A DNA stretch of 53,651 bases from a virus. Below, piece by piece: positions 46,390 to 51,660 of this stretch. The stretch is taken from the IMG/VR virus record IMGVR_UViG_3300050343_000116, positions 1 to 53,651 of that record; one strand, given 5' to 3'. Both the position numbers and the translations under genes were made by a program. Within the stretch, counting starts at the first letter, position 1. Each line of letters begins with the position of its first letter. Below the pieces are notes generated by a model. That model was given only the letters and a program-made list of their open reading frames with translations, was not told where the DNA came from and ran no database searches.

Positions 46390-46576
46390 ACTTCCCCCGC
46401 TTGAAAAACTCAGGGTAGACAATCTCTAGGGCCGGCTCATCGTTGAGCCTTAGCAATACAGTCGAGTAGTCAAACAGAATGCAGACGGGCTCTTGAAAGC
46501 GTTTTGCCATTTGCTCAGCCGCCTGCATCGCCAGTACGGCGTCTTCACTGTCATTGCTCGCGAAGTTAAATTTCAC
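46382..46576 (-). CDS. Hypothetical small protein
   Basis: 64 residues from a GTG at 46576 that overlaps the previous stop (GTGA). MKFNFASNDSEDAVLAMQAA and LFDYSTVLLRLNDEPALEI suggest a small alpha/beta protein. The tail overlaps the HTH gene start. No family recognised. Confidence 0.5.
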   Translation of the reverse strand: MKFNFASNDSEDAVLAMQAAEQMAKRFQEPVCILFDYSTVLLRLNDEPALEIVYPEFFKRGKYG

Positions 46577-46794
46577 GGGTAGACGACCTCGCTCAAATAG
46601 TTCTCAAGCTTTTTCTCGTCGTCTTCGTTCAGCTCGATGATTGTCCCTTGCCACTCCAGCCAATCCCACTCAACCTCGCAGAAAGGCGTCGACTCAATGA
46701 CCCCCCATGCCTCAGTGTCCTCTTTCCAGCGGTGGACCTTGGCATTGATGACGTCAATGTCCGCCAGCTTAATTTCAATATGCGCTGTGACCAT
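46573..46794 (-). CDS. Hypothetical acidic protein
   Basis: 73 residues from the ATG at 46794, which overlaps the previous stop (TAATG); five extra N-terminal residues upstream are unlikely. Acidic and Trp-rich: VHRWKEDTEAWGVIESTPF, EVEWDWLEWQGTIIEL. The high Trp and acid content recalls small inhibitors of host proteins or DNA mimics, but this is only a compositional impression. Confidence 0.5.
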   Translation of the reverse strand: MVTAHIEIKLADIDVINAKVHRWKEDTEAWGVIESTPFCEVEWDWLEWQGTIIELNEDDEKKLENYLSEVVYP

Positions 46795-47231
46795 TACTGA
46801 AGCTCCCACTTATAAGCGATGTAGTCATTGTGCGACTGCTCTTTAAAGCCACACTCCCGGTGCAGTCGTACCGTGTAGCTTCCGTTGCTGAATCTAGCGC
46901 CAGCAATGTACGCGGGCTCAGCAAAGTAGCCGCTGACCGACAACTTGGTCTCAGGAAAGACTGAGTCGCAGATCTTGTGCAGGGTTTCTTCCTCGTCACC
47001 ATGAAACCCGTGCTCGTCGATGACTAGGTTTATCTCCAGAACCTCGTACCACTGGTCCTTTGCACCTTCCATGTTTTCCATATAGAACAGCCACTTGTGC
47101 GGTCCCAATGCTGACTGCTTCATGGTTCCGGAAATATCAATCAACCGGGGGTGATGTGGGTTGGAGATAAAGTGTTTTTCTCCCTCCAAAATGTCGATAT
47201 CCGCTTTGTCGCCAATCTCAAATCTGCTCAT
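46794..47231 (-). CDS. Hypothetical protein
   Basis: 145 residues. Mixed alpha/beta sequence with GDKADIDILEGEKHFISN, KWLFYMENMEGAKDQWYEVL and FSNGSYTVRLHREC. The start and stop overlap its neighbours. No recognised domain; the fairly even composition suggests a folded globular protein. Confidence 0.55.
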   Translation of the reverse strand: MSRFEIGDKADIDILEGEKHFISNPHHPRLIDISGTMKQSALGPHKWLFYMENMEGAKDQWYEVLEINLVIDEHGFHGDEEETLHKICDSVFPETKLSVSGYFAEPAYIAGARFSNGSYTVRLHRECGFKEQSHNDYIAYKWELQ

Positions 47232-47445
47232 GGTTTAACTCCCTAGCGAGTAGGCTTTTGAGTGCTGTCAGGTCTGCCTTGTCGATGATGACCTCGCCAA
47301 GCGTTCGCTCGAGCGCAGTCATTAATTTGCGTCGCTTCAGCAGCTCCACAGCCATTGATTTCTGATAGTCTGCGCGGAGCTTCACTCCACTTCCGGCTGG
47401 AGACACCATCGTCTCCAAAATGTGCGTTGGTAGTTCATAGTGCAT
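47218..47445 (-). CDS. Hypothetical helical protein
   Basis: 75 residues from the ATG at 47445, preferred because it overlaps the previous stop in the manner of its neighbours. MHYELPTHILETMVSPAG is followed by a helical region (SMAVELLKRRKLMTALERTL, DLTALKSLLAREL). No family recognised. Confidence 0.5.
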   Translation of the reverse strand: MHYELPTHILETMVSPAGSGVKLRADYQKSMAVELLKRRKLMTALERTLGEVIIDKADLTALKSLLARELNHEQI

Positions 47446-47623
47446 TTGCTTTTTGCCTCTTCTCGTTAAGCTTTCGGACCAGCTTGGGCAAGTCCTCAAC
47501 TTGGAACTCGTCGAACGTAAACTCGACGCATAGGATGGTGACTACCTCGTGCATCAGGTAGCCACCGTTTAACAGGTCAGTAGCCCTGTCGATCACTGTG
47601 TATCGGTAAGCTGGGCTGATCAC
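47435..47623 (-). CDS. Hypothetical small protein
   Basis: 62 residues from a GTG at 47623 (GTGA overlap with the previous stop, GGAGG five nt upstream); another GTG three bases before is possible. YRYTVIDRATDLLNGGYLMH and FDEFQVEDLPKLVRKLNEKR indicate a helical protein with a basic end. No family recognised. Confidence 0.5.
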   Translation of the reverse strand: MISPAYRYTVIDRATDLLNGGYLMHEVVTILCVEFTFDEFQVEDLPKLVRKLNEKRQKANAL

Positions 47624-48060
47624 CACTGCCTCCCGGTTACAACTTTCTCAAAATTAATCCGATCCCAGCCCGTGAACTCAGAGTCGTCCTCGTCAGTTTC
47701 GAAGTGGTCGCTTACACGGTCATAGATATTGTTGATGATCGACTCACCTTGATCACTCCAAAAGTAATCAGAAATGCACACCATCGGATCGTGCTCTGAT
47801 CCATTGGCGTAGATCAGCCAGAAGCCACCCAGACGTTGCCATGTGCCATCGCTCCACTGCTCGTGGACAATGAGGTAGTCCTCTTCCGTAGCCGCCATAG
47901 ACTCCAGCACAGAGGCCATGTCGGTTGATTTGTGGAGCGTGTCCTCTTCTCCGTCGTTGACGGTGATTGCTAGCCGCATCAATTCCTGCGGCGCTAAGAT
48001 TTCCAGAACCAACTGGGCCACGCAGGCCCGGTCGGAGAAAGGTAAGGTGTTGAGATTCAT
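47620..48060 (-). CDS. Hypothetical acidic protein
   Basis: 146 residues from the ATG at 48060 (ATGA overlap). Alternating helix and strand with RACVAQLVLEILAPQELMRL, YLIVHEQWSDGTWQRLGGFW and an acidic stretch DHFETDEDDSEFTG. Net negative charge. No known family; probably a host-modulating early protein given its operon. Confidence 0.55.
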   Translation of the reverse strand: MNLNTLPFSDRACVAQLVLEILAPQELMRLAITVNDGEEDTLHKSTDMASVLESMAATEEDYLIVHEQWSDGTWQRLGGFWLIYANGSEHDPMVCISDYFWSDQGESIINNIYDRVSDHFETDEDDSEFTGWDRINFEKVVTGRQW

Positions 48061-48362
48061 GACTGCACCTCCATGCTTTGCGTGTCGTTGTTCCAAGCAA
48101 GCTTGTGCTTTGACGTTGACTCGATGGTTTTGAGTAGATGCTTCAGCGCTGTAAGCTTCTCGTAGGCGGCAACCTGCGCGGAATCAATCGAGCTTGTGCA
48201 GATTGACACCCATTCGCGTTCGGCGTTGTTTCCCCAGTCACTCGCCAAAAGAACATCGATTGTGTCATCGACCCCCTCGAGCCTATCGATCTCGCGACTG
48301 AGTTGCGTGGTTAGTAAGTGCATTTGTGCATGATTGAGCTTGATGGTTAATACGTTCTTCAT
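48057..48362 (-). CDS. Hypothetical protein opening the distal operon part
   Basis: 101 residues. GGAGG lies 10 nt before the ATG at 48362, just after a strong terminator (48380-48417), so this gene and those below need read-through or another promoter. Helical with IKLNHAQMHLLTTQLSREID and EKLTALKHLLKTIESTSKHK. No family recognised. Confidence 0.55.
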   Translation of the reverse strand: MKNVLTIKLNHAQMHLLTTQLSREIDRLEGVDDTIDVLLASDWGNNAEREWVSICTSSIDSAQVAAYEKLTALKHLLKTIESTSKHKLAWNNDTQSMEVQS

Positions 48363-48379
48363 GACTGTGCCTCCATGTC

Positions 48380-48417
48380 AAAAAAAATCGGGGCGGGGAA
48401 AGAAAACCCACCACCCC
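48380..48417 (-). terminator. Internal terminator in the leftward operon
   Basis: On the leftward strand GGGGTGG pairs with CCGCCCC (seven pairs, one G-T) and is followed by GATTTTTTTT. It lies right after the gene at 48426-48695. With the hammerhead at 48730-48785 upstream it would define a short RNA of about 355 nt that carries a single gene. Confidence 0.8.
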
Positions 48418-48425
48418 AGTGCCTG

Positions 48426-48695
48426 TTATTCGTAAGGGGTAAGACCACGGGGTAGAGAGCGACCCTGCTTGAGTAGACGCAAGAACTCCTTAACGGTGCC
48501 GGGGAATCCTGAGCCCTGCTCGTTGAACTTGGAGATGTCTCCAAACCAGCAGTGGTCGGGGTCGAGGATACCTCGCTGGAATGCCATGCCCTGCACCTCA
48601 GCCCAGTCTGCATCGTTTTGGTAAACCGATCGGCAGATACGGTCACCGATTGGTTGCTTCTTGAAGCCCTGAAGCTTCACGACTTTGTTGTTCAT
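48426..48695 (-). CDS. Hypothetical protein, paralogue 1
   Basis: 89 residues starting after CAGGAGG at the ATG 48695. Sequence blocks KLQGFKKQPIGDRICRSVYQ, WAEVQGMAFQRGILDPDHCW and FNEQGSGFPGTVKEFLRLL are nearly the same as in the protein at 49034-49294; the first ~75 residues agree at about four in five positions. The C-terminal 12 residues differ. The function is unknown. A hammerhead ribozyme lies directly in its 5' leader and a terminator behind it, so it may be expressed as a single-gene RNA. Confidence 0.65.
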   Translation of the reverse strand: MNNKVVKLQGFKKQPIGDRICRSVYQNDADWAEVQGMAFQRGILDPDHCWFGDISKFNEQGSGFPGTVKEFLRLLKQGRSLPRGLTPYE

Positions 48696-48719
48696 ACAGT
48701 CCTCCTGTTGGACGGTAGA

Positions 48720-48733
48720 GTGGTGAATTCCAC
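48720..48733 (-). promoter_or_regulatory. Covarying 5' hairpin after ribozyme A
   Basis: GTGG-AATTCA-CCAC on the leftward strand. It starts one base after the ribozyme cleavage point and uses the 3' strand of stem I. It cannot coexist with stem I, so it would form after cleavage. The same layout, with different paired bases, follows the other two ribozymes. CAGGAGG of the next gene lies about 15 nt downstream. Confidence 0.6.
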
Positions 48734-48785
48734 AGACGCCTCACGGCGTTTCGGTCGGTATTCCTCCGACAGCTCGTCAGTGCGG
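48730..48785 (-). ncRNA. Type I hammerhead ribozyme A
   Basis: Leftward strand. Stem I CCGCA/TGTGG (one G-U); core CTGACGA; stem II GTCGG/CCGAC capped by the 7-nt loop AGGAATA, with a two-base bulge near its base; GAAA; stem III ACGCC/GGCGT with a GTGA (GNRA) loop; cleavage triplet GTC, predicted cut between 48735 and 48734. Stems II and III are closed and stem I is open, which defines type I. All invariant core residues are present. It lies in the leader of the paralogue 1 gene, ~40 nt before its start. Confidence 0.85.
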
Positions 48786-48828
48786 GGTTAGTACAGCGGC
48801 GCATAAAGCGCCATGATGAAAACGAAAT

Positions 48829-48867
48829 TTAGCGATACAGGATGAACACTTTCTGAATGTCGCTCAT
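48829..48867 (-). CDS. 12-residue peptide MSDIQKVFILYR (candidate)
   Basis: The ATG at 48867 overlaps the stop of the HTH gene (ATGA) and the frame ends at TAA 48829-48831. GGAG lies ten nt upstream. The coupling makes translation likely even though the peptide is very short. It could act as a leader peptide whose translation affects folding of the hammerhead that starts 44 nt later. An 8-residue frame that follows (48814-48788) has no ribosome site. Confidence 0.35.
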   Translation of the reverse strand: MSDIQKVFILYR

Positions 48868-49037
48868 GATTTTTTCTCCTTAACGACTTCCGCGAACTCA
48901 CGCAGTCGGTTGTCGGTTGCCAACTTCTTGATGGCTTGCTTGTACACATGCTGTGCGCCCATGCGGCTGAGACCGATCTCTTTGCCGATGTCCGCAAAGG
49001 TCATCTCGATGCCTTCGGGCAGATTGTTCTTGCTCAT
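48864..49037 (-). CDS. 57-residue HTH protein (sigma region 4-like)
   Basis: From the ATG at 49037 (ATGA overlap with paralogue 2, GGAGG upstream) to TGA at 48864-48866. IEMTFADIGKEIGLSRMGAQ and HVYKQAIKKLATD have the form of the sigma-70 region 4 helix-turn-helix: 'TFADIG' first helix, turn, and a recognition helix with SRMGAQHVYKQAI. It has no region 2, so it is not a whole sigma factor; an anti-sigma, activator or DNA-binding regulator are options. Confidence 0.65.
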   Translation of the reverse strand: MSKNNLPEGIEMTFADIGKEIGLSRMGAQHVYKQAIKKLATDNRLREFAEVVKEKKS

Positions 49038-49294
49038 GACTGGCTCCTCCTTTTGCCACTGCGCAGGATGGACAGGAACTCGGAGACTGTTCCGGCGAAA
49101 CCAGAACCTTGCTCGTTGAATTTTGCGATCTCACCGAACCAGCAGTGATCGGGGTCTAGGATTCCACTCTCGAACGCCATCCCCTGCACGACTGCCCAGT
49201 CGCGGTCATTTTGATAAACGGACCGGCATATGCGGTCACCGATAGGTTGCTTTTTGAAACCCGTGAGTTTCACGACATTGTTTTTCGTGCTCAT
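49034..49294 (-). CDS. Hypothetical protein, paralogue 2
   Basis: 86 residues. Nearly the same core as the protein at 48426-48695: KLTGFKKQPIGDRICRSVYQ, WAVVQGMAFESGILDPDHCW, FNEQGSGFAGTVSEFLSIL. The C-terminus is basic (RSGKRRSQS). This copy sits inside the coupled operon (ATGA with both neighbours), whereas copy 1 is isolated between a ribozyme and a terminator. The duplication suggests one copy was captured or kept for separate control. Confidence 0.65.
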   Translation of the reverse strand: MSTKNNVVKLTGFKKQPIGDRICRSVYQNDRDWAVVQGMAFESGILDPDHCWFGEIAKFNEQGSGFAGTVSEFLSILRSGKRRSQS

Positions 49295-49521
49295 GACTCA
49301 TTCCTCATTGTTGAAGCGTTAAGCTCGTCGACCTCGCGCTGGTGACTGTCCGGCATCTCGTCCTCGTCTGCCCCACACAGACCACAAGACAGCTGAGTGG
49401 CTTTGTGTTTGATGTATTTATCTGGACCTCCCTCACACTCGCAGTCCCAGAAATTTGGATTAAGCTTGGGGCTGTACCAATCCTCCTCGCTGATATGTTC
49501 TGGTCTTGTATTCGAGTTCAT
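49291..49521 (-). CDS. Small zinc-ribbon-like protein
   Basis: 76 residues. The CEC motif (residues ~26-28) and CGLC (residues ~46-49) could bind zinc. The flanks are acidic (DEDEMPDSHQREVDEL). ATGA overlap on both sides. No family recognised. Confidence 0.5.
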   Translation of the reverse strand: MNSNTRPEHISEEDWYSPKLNPNFWDCECEGGPDKYIKHKATQLSCGLCGADEDEMPDSHQREVDELNASTMRNES

Positions 49522-50348
49522 GCGGCTTTCTCCTCGTGGGTAAATGAGGCCTTTGATGGCCTCTTGAAAAATGCAAATTTAGGGTCGTCTTGAGACACCG
49601 TGAGCGTTGCGGTAAAGGTGACGTGTGATCCTTTGCCTGCCTCGTTGAGGCTGTCCGGCTTGGTGCCCCAGACCTTGAACCCCCGGTCATCGAGAACAAG
49701 CATTTTGACGACCACTGAGTGGTATGAGTAATACCCGTCCTCGGCTCGGGTTCGGAGTATCTCGCCAGAGATCTCTACGCGGCCCTCAGGGGCATCCTCC
49801 GCCGCCTCGTACTCTGCCTGCTCGATTGCAATTCGCTGAGCTTCAGCGGCACGTTTGGGCGCTTCAATGTAGTCCTCGATCATGGTCACTACATCCTTGC
49901 AGACCGTGTCCAGATACAGATGACAGACCTGCCCATCGCGGCCGTCAAACACACTGCCGTGCCCGACAGGTAGCTCCTGCTGAAGCCCGCCCACAATTTC
50001 CTGAGCCAGATCAGCTGGGACGTAGGTGATGCGGCTGGTGTTGGACCCGCCGGAGCTTGGCTTGGGCTCGCCCGTCGGCAAGTACTCGCCACCCATCGCG
50101 ACCTTGTGGTGCTCGACAACGCCGGCCCCCGTTGGGTCTTCCACATACCAGACCCAGTCGTAATGATCGCAAGGTGCGTGGAGGCGCCAATCAGCCCCAA
50201 GAGTGGGCTCGATGCCATCATTAAGATCAGCGGCATTAGAGATCAGCCGGGTCATCCGACCTTTGCGGCCGGACTCCGACTTTGCGAGGTACGCGCGGTA
50301 CCGGTTGAGCACGTCAGTAATGAGTGCCTGAGTGTCTGAATGGATCAT
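49518..50348 (-). CDS. Hypothetical protein with OB-like C-terminal domain
   Basis: 276 residues from the ATG at 50348 (ATGA overlap). The N-terminal ~190 residues contain WRLHAPCDHYDWVWYVEDP and a helical section. The last ~85 residues, with EGRVEISGEILRTRAEDGYY, VVVKMLVLDDRGFKVWGT and FTATLTVSQDDPKFAFFKRP, resemble a beta-barrel/OB-type domain I recall from other phage early proteins of similar size. Such domains often bind single-stranded nucleic acid. Assignment tentative. Confidence 0.55.
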   Translation of the reverse strand: MIHSDTQALITDVLNRYRAYLAKSESGRKGRMTRLISNAADLNDGIEPTLGADWRLHAPCDHYDWVWYVEDPTGAGVVEHHKVAMGGEYLPTGEPKPSSGGSNTSRITYVPADLAQEIVGGLQQELPVGHGSVFDGRDGQVCHLYLDTVCKDVVTMIEDYIEAPKRAAEAQRIAIEQAEYEAAEDAPEGRVEISGEILRTRAEDGYYSYHSVVVKMLVLDDRGFKVWGTKPDSLNEAGKGSHVTFTATLTVSQDDPKFAFFKRPSKASFTHEEKAA

Positions 50349-50551
50349 GCCGCCACCTCCTCGCGTCGTCGCAATTCGCCTCTGCAATACCAGAACTCAT
50401 CCCAGTACTGCCCGGACTTCGGCCCATGCGGCATCGCCTCAAGTGCCCGCCAGCAGTCCATGGCGACGTACTCCAGAGAGTCGCTGGAGCGCTTCTTGCA
50501 GAGCGCCTGATACTCGCTGTGCCATTGGTGTTGCCCGTATGAGTAATTCAT
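50345..50551 (-). CDS. Hypothetical small protein
   Basis: 68 residues; ATGA coupling on both sides. Aromatic-rich (YSYGQHQWHSEYQAL, DCWRALEAMPHGPKSGQYWD) with a basic, Glu-Arg-rich end (GELRRREEVAA). The same REEVAA-type ending occurs in the upstream neighbour (KQEVAA), which reflects shared Shine-Dalgarno-bearing codons (GAGG) before the ATGA junction. Confidence 0.5.
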   Translation of the reverse strand: MNYSYGQHQWHSEYQALCKKRSSDSLEYVAMDCWRALEAMPHGPKSGQYWDEFWYCRGELRRREEVAA

Positions 50552-50829
50552 GCCGCCACCTCCTGCTTCGCCTTGAGACGGTTGTGCGCTTCCTGCACGT
50601 CAATGCCGATAGATGCCAGCTTGCGCTCTACGGTAAAGACTCGCTGTGCGGCGGTGTCGACCCACTCATCGATGAACTCAGGCACAAAGCCGTCGAGCGT
50701 GTTGCTGTAATGTCGCTTGCGATCGAGCGCGTAACCACAGTCTCGACGGGCGTCTACAAGCTCTGCGATGTCGTCAGCGATAAGGCTGGCCAGAACAAGG
50801 CAAATTGGATTGTTGGTGATGTCGCTCAT
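50548..50829 (-). CDS. Hypothetical helical protein
   Basis: 93 residues, ATGA-coupled. Helical with CLVLASLIADDIAELVDARR and AAQRVFTVERKLASIGIDVQ. No family recognised. Its position in the middle of the third transcriptional segment, between ribozymes B and A, gives no further clue. Confidence 0.5.
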   Translation of the reverse strand: MSDITNNPICLVLASLIADDIAELVDARRDCGYALDRKRHYSNTLDGFVPEFIDEWVDTAAQRVFTVERKLASIGIDVQEAHNRLKAKQEVAA

Positions 50830-51068
50830 GCCGTCACCTCCCGGTACTCGTTGCCAGTGACCTGCACGTAGCGCTCAGTGGCGCCCATGTGGTGGCCGGT
50901 GAAGTCGTAGATTGGTGCACTGAGCTGAACCACCCCAGCGGCCCGGTCGTGCCACTTGGTGCTGAAGCTGGCCATGTTCTGGCCGAAGAACCGCAGGGTG
51001 TCCGCGGTGAAGAAATACGGACCAAGAACGCCGGCCTGTTTAATTTGTGCGGGTGTTGGTTTTCTCAT
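50826..51068 (-). CDS. Hypothetical protein directly after ribozyme B
   Basis: 80 residues from the ATG at 51068, set by CAGGAGATCAAC. KPTPAQIKQAGVLGPYFFTA and RFFGQNMASFSTKWHDRAAG precede a C-terminal strand region (RYVQVTGNEYREVTA). A longer frame would run through the ribozyme and is rejected. No family recognised. Confidence 0.6.
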   Translation of the reverse strand: MRKPTPAQIKQAGVLGPYFFTADTLRFFGQNMASFSTKWHDRAAGVVQLSAPIYDFTGHHMGATERYVQVTGNEYREVTA

Positions 51069-51092
51069 GTTGATCTCCTGTTGATCAGCAGT

Positions 51093-51106
51093 CGGGTGGA
51101 TTCCCG
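51093..51106 (-). promoter_or_regulatory. Covarying 5' hairpin after ribozyme B
   Basis: CGGG-AATCCA-CCCG on the leftward strand, starting one base after the cleavage point. It takes up the 3' strand of stem I and so is exclusive with the folded ribozyme. Its loop contains TCCA, complementary to TGGA in the stem II loop CTGGACA. Confidence 0.65.
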
Positions 51107-51159
51107 TGACGCCCCGGAGGACGTTTCGGCTCGTGTCCAGCGAGCCATCATCAGACGGG
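51103..51159 (-). ncRNA. Type I hammerhead ribozyme B
   Basis: Leftward strand. Stem I CCCGT/ACGGG (5 perfect pairs); core CTGATGA; one extra T, then stem II GGCTCG/CGAGCC with the 7-nt loop CTGGACA; GAAA; stem III ACGTCC/GGGCGT with a TCCG loop; cleavage triplet GTC, predicted cut between 51108 and 51107. It begins right after the TAG stop of the gene at 51160-51375 and ends 35 nt before the next start. The extra base between the core and stem II may lower activity. Confidence 0.85.
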
Positions 51160-51375
51160 CTAAAAAATGAGATTGCTGACATCGGTCTTGCAGAGCTTGC
51201 CTCCCTCAACCCGGTACACATCAATCGAGTCGAGTGCCCTGATTTTTGCCCGAGTCCGAACCATCCACTCAGAACCCTCAACTGCGTTGAGATCTGTTCG
51301 GGTGAAGTCGGAGAGGCGCTTGCACTTGCGTGCCAAGCCGAGCCCGTTGGGATTGTTAGCTGAGATGTAATACAT
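51160..51375 (-). CDS. Hypothetical protein between two ribozymes
   Basis: 71 residues from the ATG at 51375 after CAGGAGGTCACC. YYISANNPNGLGLARKCKRL, RTDLNAVEGSEWMVRTRAKI and VYRVEGGKLCKTDVSNLIF suggest a small beta-rich protein, possibly OB- or SH3-like. It is the sole gene on the 306-nt RNA that ribozymes C and B would release. No family recognised. Confidence 0.6.
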   Translation of the reverse strand: MYYISANNPNGLGLARKCKRLSDFTRTDLNAVEGSEWMVRTRAKIRALDSIDVYRVEGGKLCKTDVSNLIF

Positions 51376-51397
51376 GGTGACCTCCTGTTGGTCGTAA

Positions 51398-51412
51398 GCG
51401 GTGGATTTCCGC
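51398..51412 (-). promoter_or_regulatory. Covarying 5' hairpin after ribozyme C
   Basis: GCGG-AAATCCA-CCGC on the leftward strand, one base downstream of the cleavage point, again using the stem I 3' strand. Loop TCC is complementary to GGA in the stem II loop AGGGAAA. CAGGAGG follows about 10 nt later. Confidence 0.6.
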
Positions 51413-51465
51413 AGACACCCCGAAGGGTGTTTCGGCCGGTTTCCCTCCGGCTCTCGTCAGTGCGG
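51409..51465 (-). ncRNA. Type I hammerhead ribozyme C
   Basis: Leftward strand. Stem I CCGCA/TGCGG (5 perfect pairs); core CTGACGA; stem II GCCGG/CCGGC with the 7-nt loop AGGGAAA and a bulged A near the base; GAAA; stem III ACACCC/GGGTGT with a stable TTCG loop; cleavage triplet GTC, predicted cut between 51414 and 51413. The stop codon TGA of the upstream gene is the TGA of the core CTGACGA, so a terminating ribosome would sit on the ribozyme. Confidence 0.9.
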
Positions 51466-51660
51466 TGCCTTGCTCAGGCAGGCCTTGCAGTCGGTCATGT
51501 GGGGAGACTCTCCCTCGACCTCGAACCCGTCCCCATAGCTGGGGATGGCTCGACCGCAAAGCGTCGTTGTCTCGTCGTCGGTCAAGTGGACCTTGGACAC
51601 GGGACCAAGTCGGTCCCGATAAATCCCAATCCACTGACTCCACCTCACTGCCTCCCTCAT
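51457..51660 (-). CDS. Hypothetical protein whose stop lies in ribozyme C
   Basis: 67 residues from the ATG at 51660 (ATGA coupling). IGIYRDRLGPVSKVHLTDDE, TTTLCGRAIPS and a C-terminal MTDCKACLSKAPH; the three Cys (C-x(n)-CxxC) could hold zinc. The last three codons and the stop run into stem I and the catalytic core of ribozyme C. Confidence 0.6.
   Translation of the reverse strand: MREAVRWSQWIGIYRDRLGPVSKVHLTDDETTTLCGRAIPSYGDGFEVEGESPHMTDCKACLSKAPH

Noticed and set aside
48788-48814. Eight-residue frame MALYAPLY before ribozyme A
   Set aside because: No Shine-Dalgarno precedes it and its length is within chance; its GGCGC/GCGCC bases may simply form a small hairpin.
51414-51437. Stem III of ribozyme C read as a terminator hairpin
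   Set aside because: The UUCG-capped stem has no T-run on either side and is part of a complete hammerhead core.
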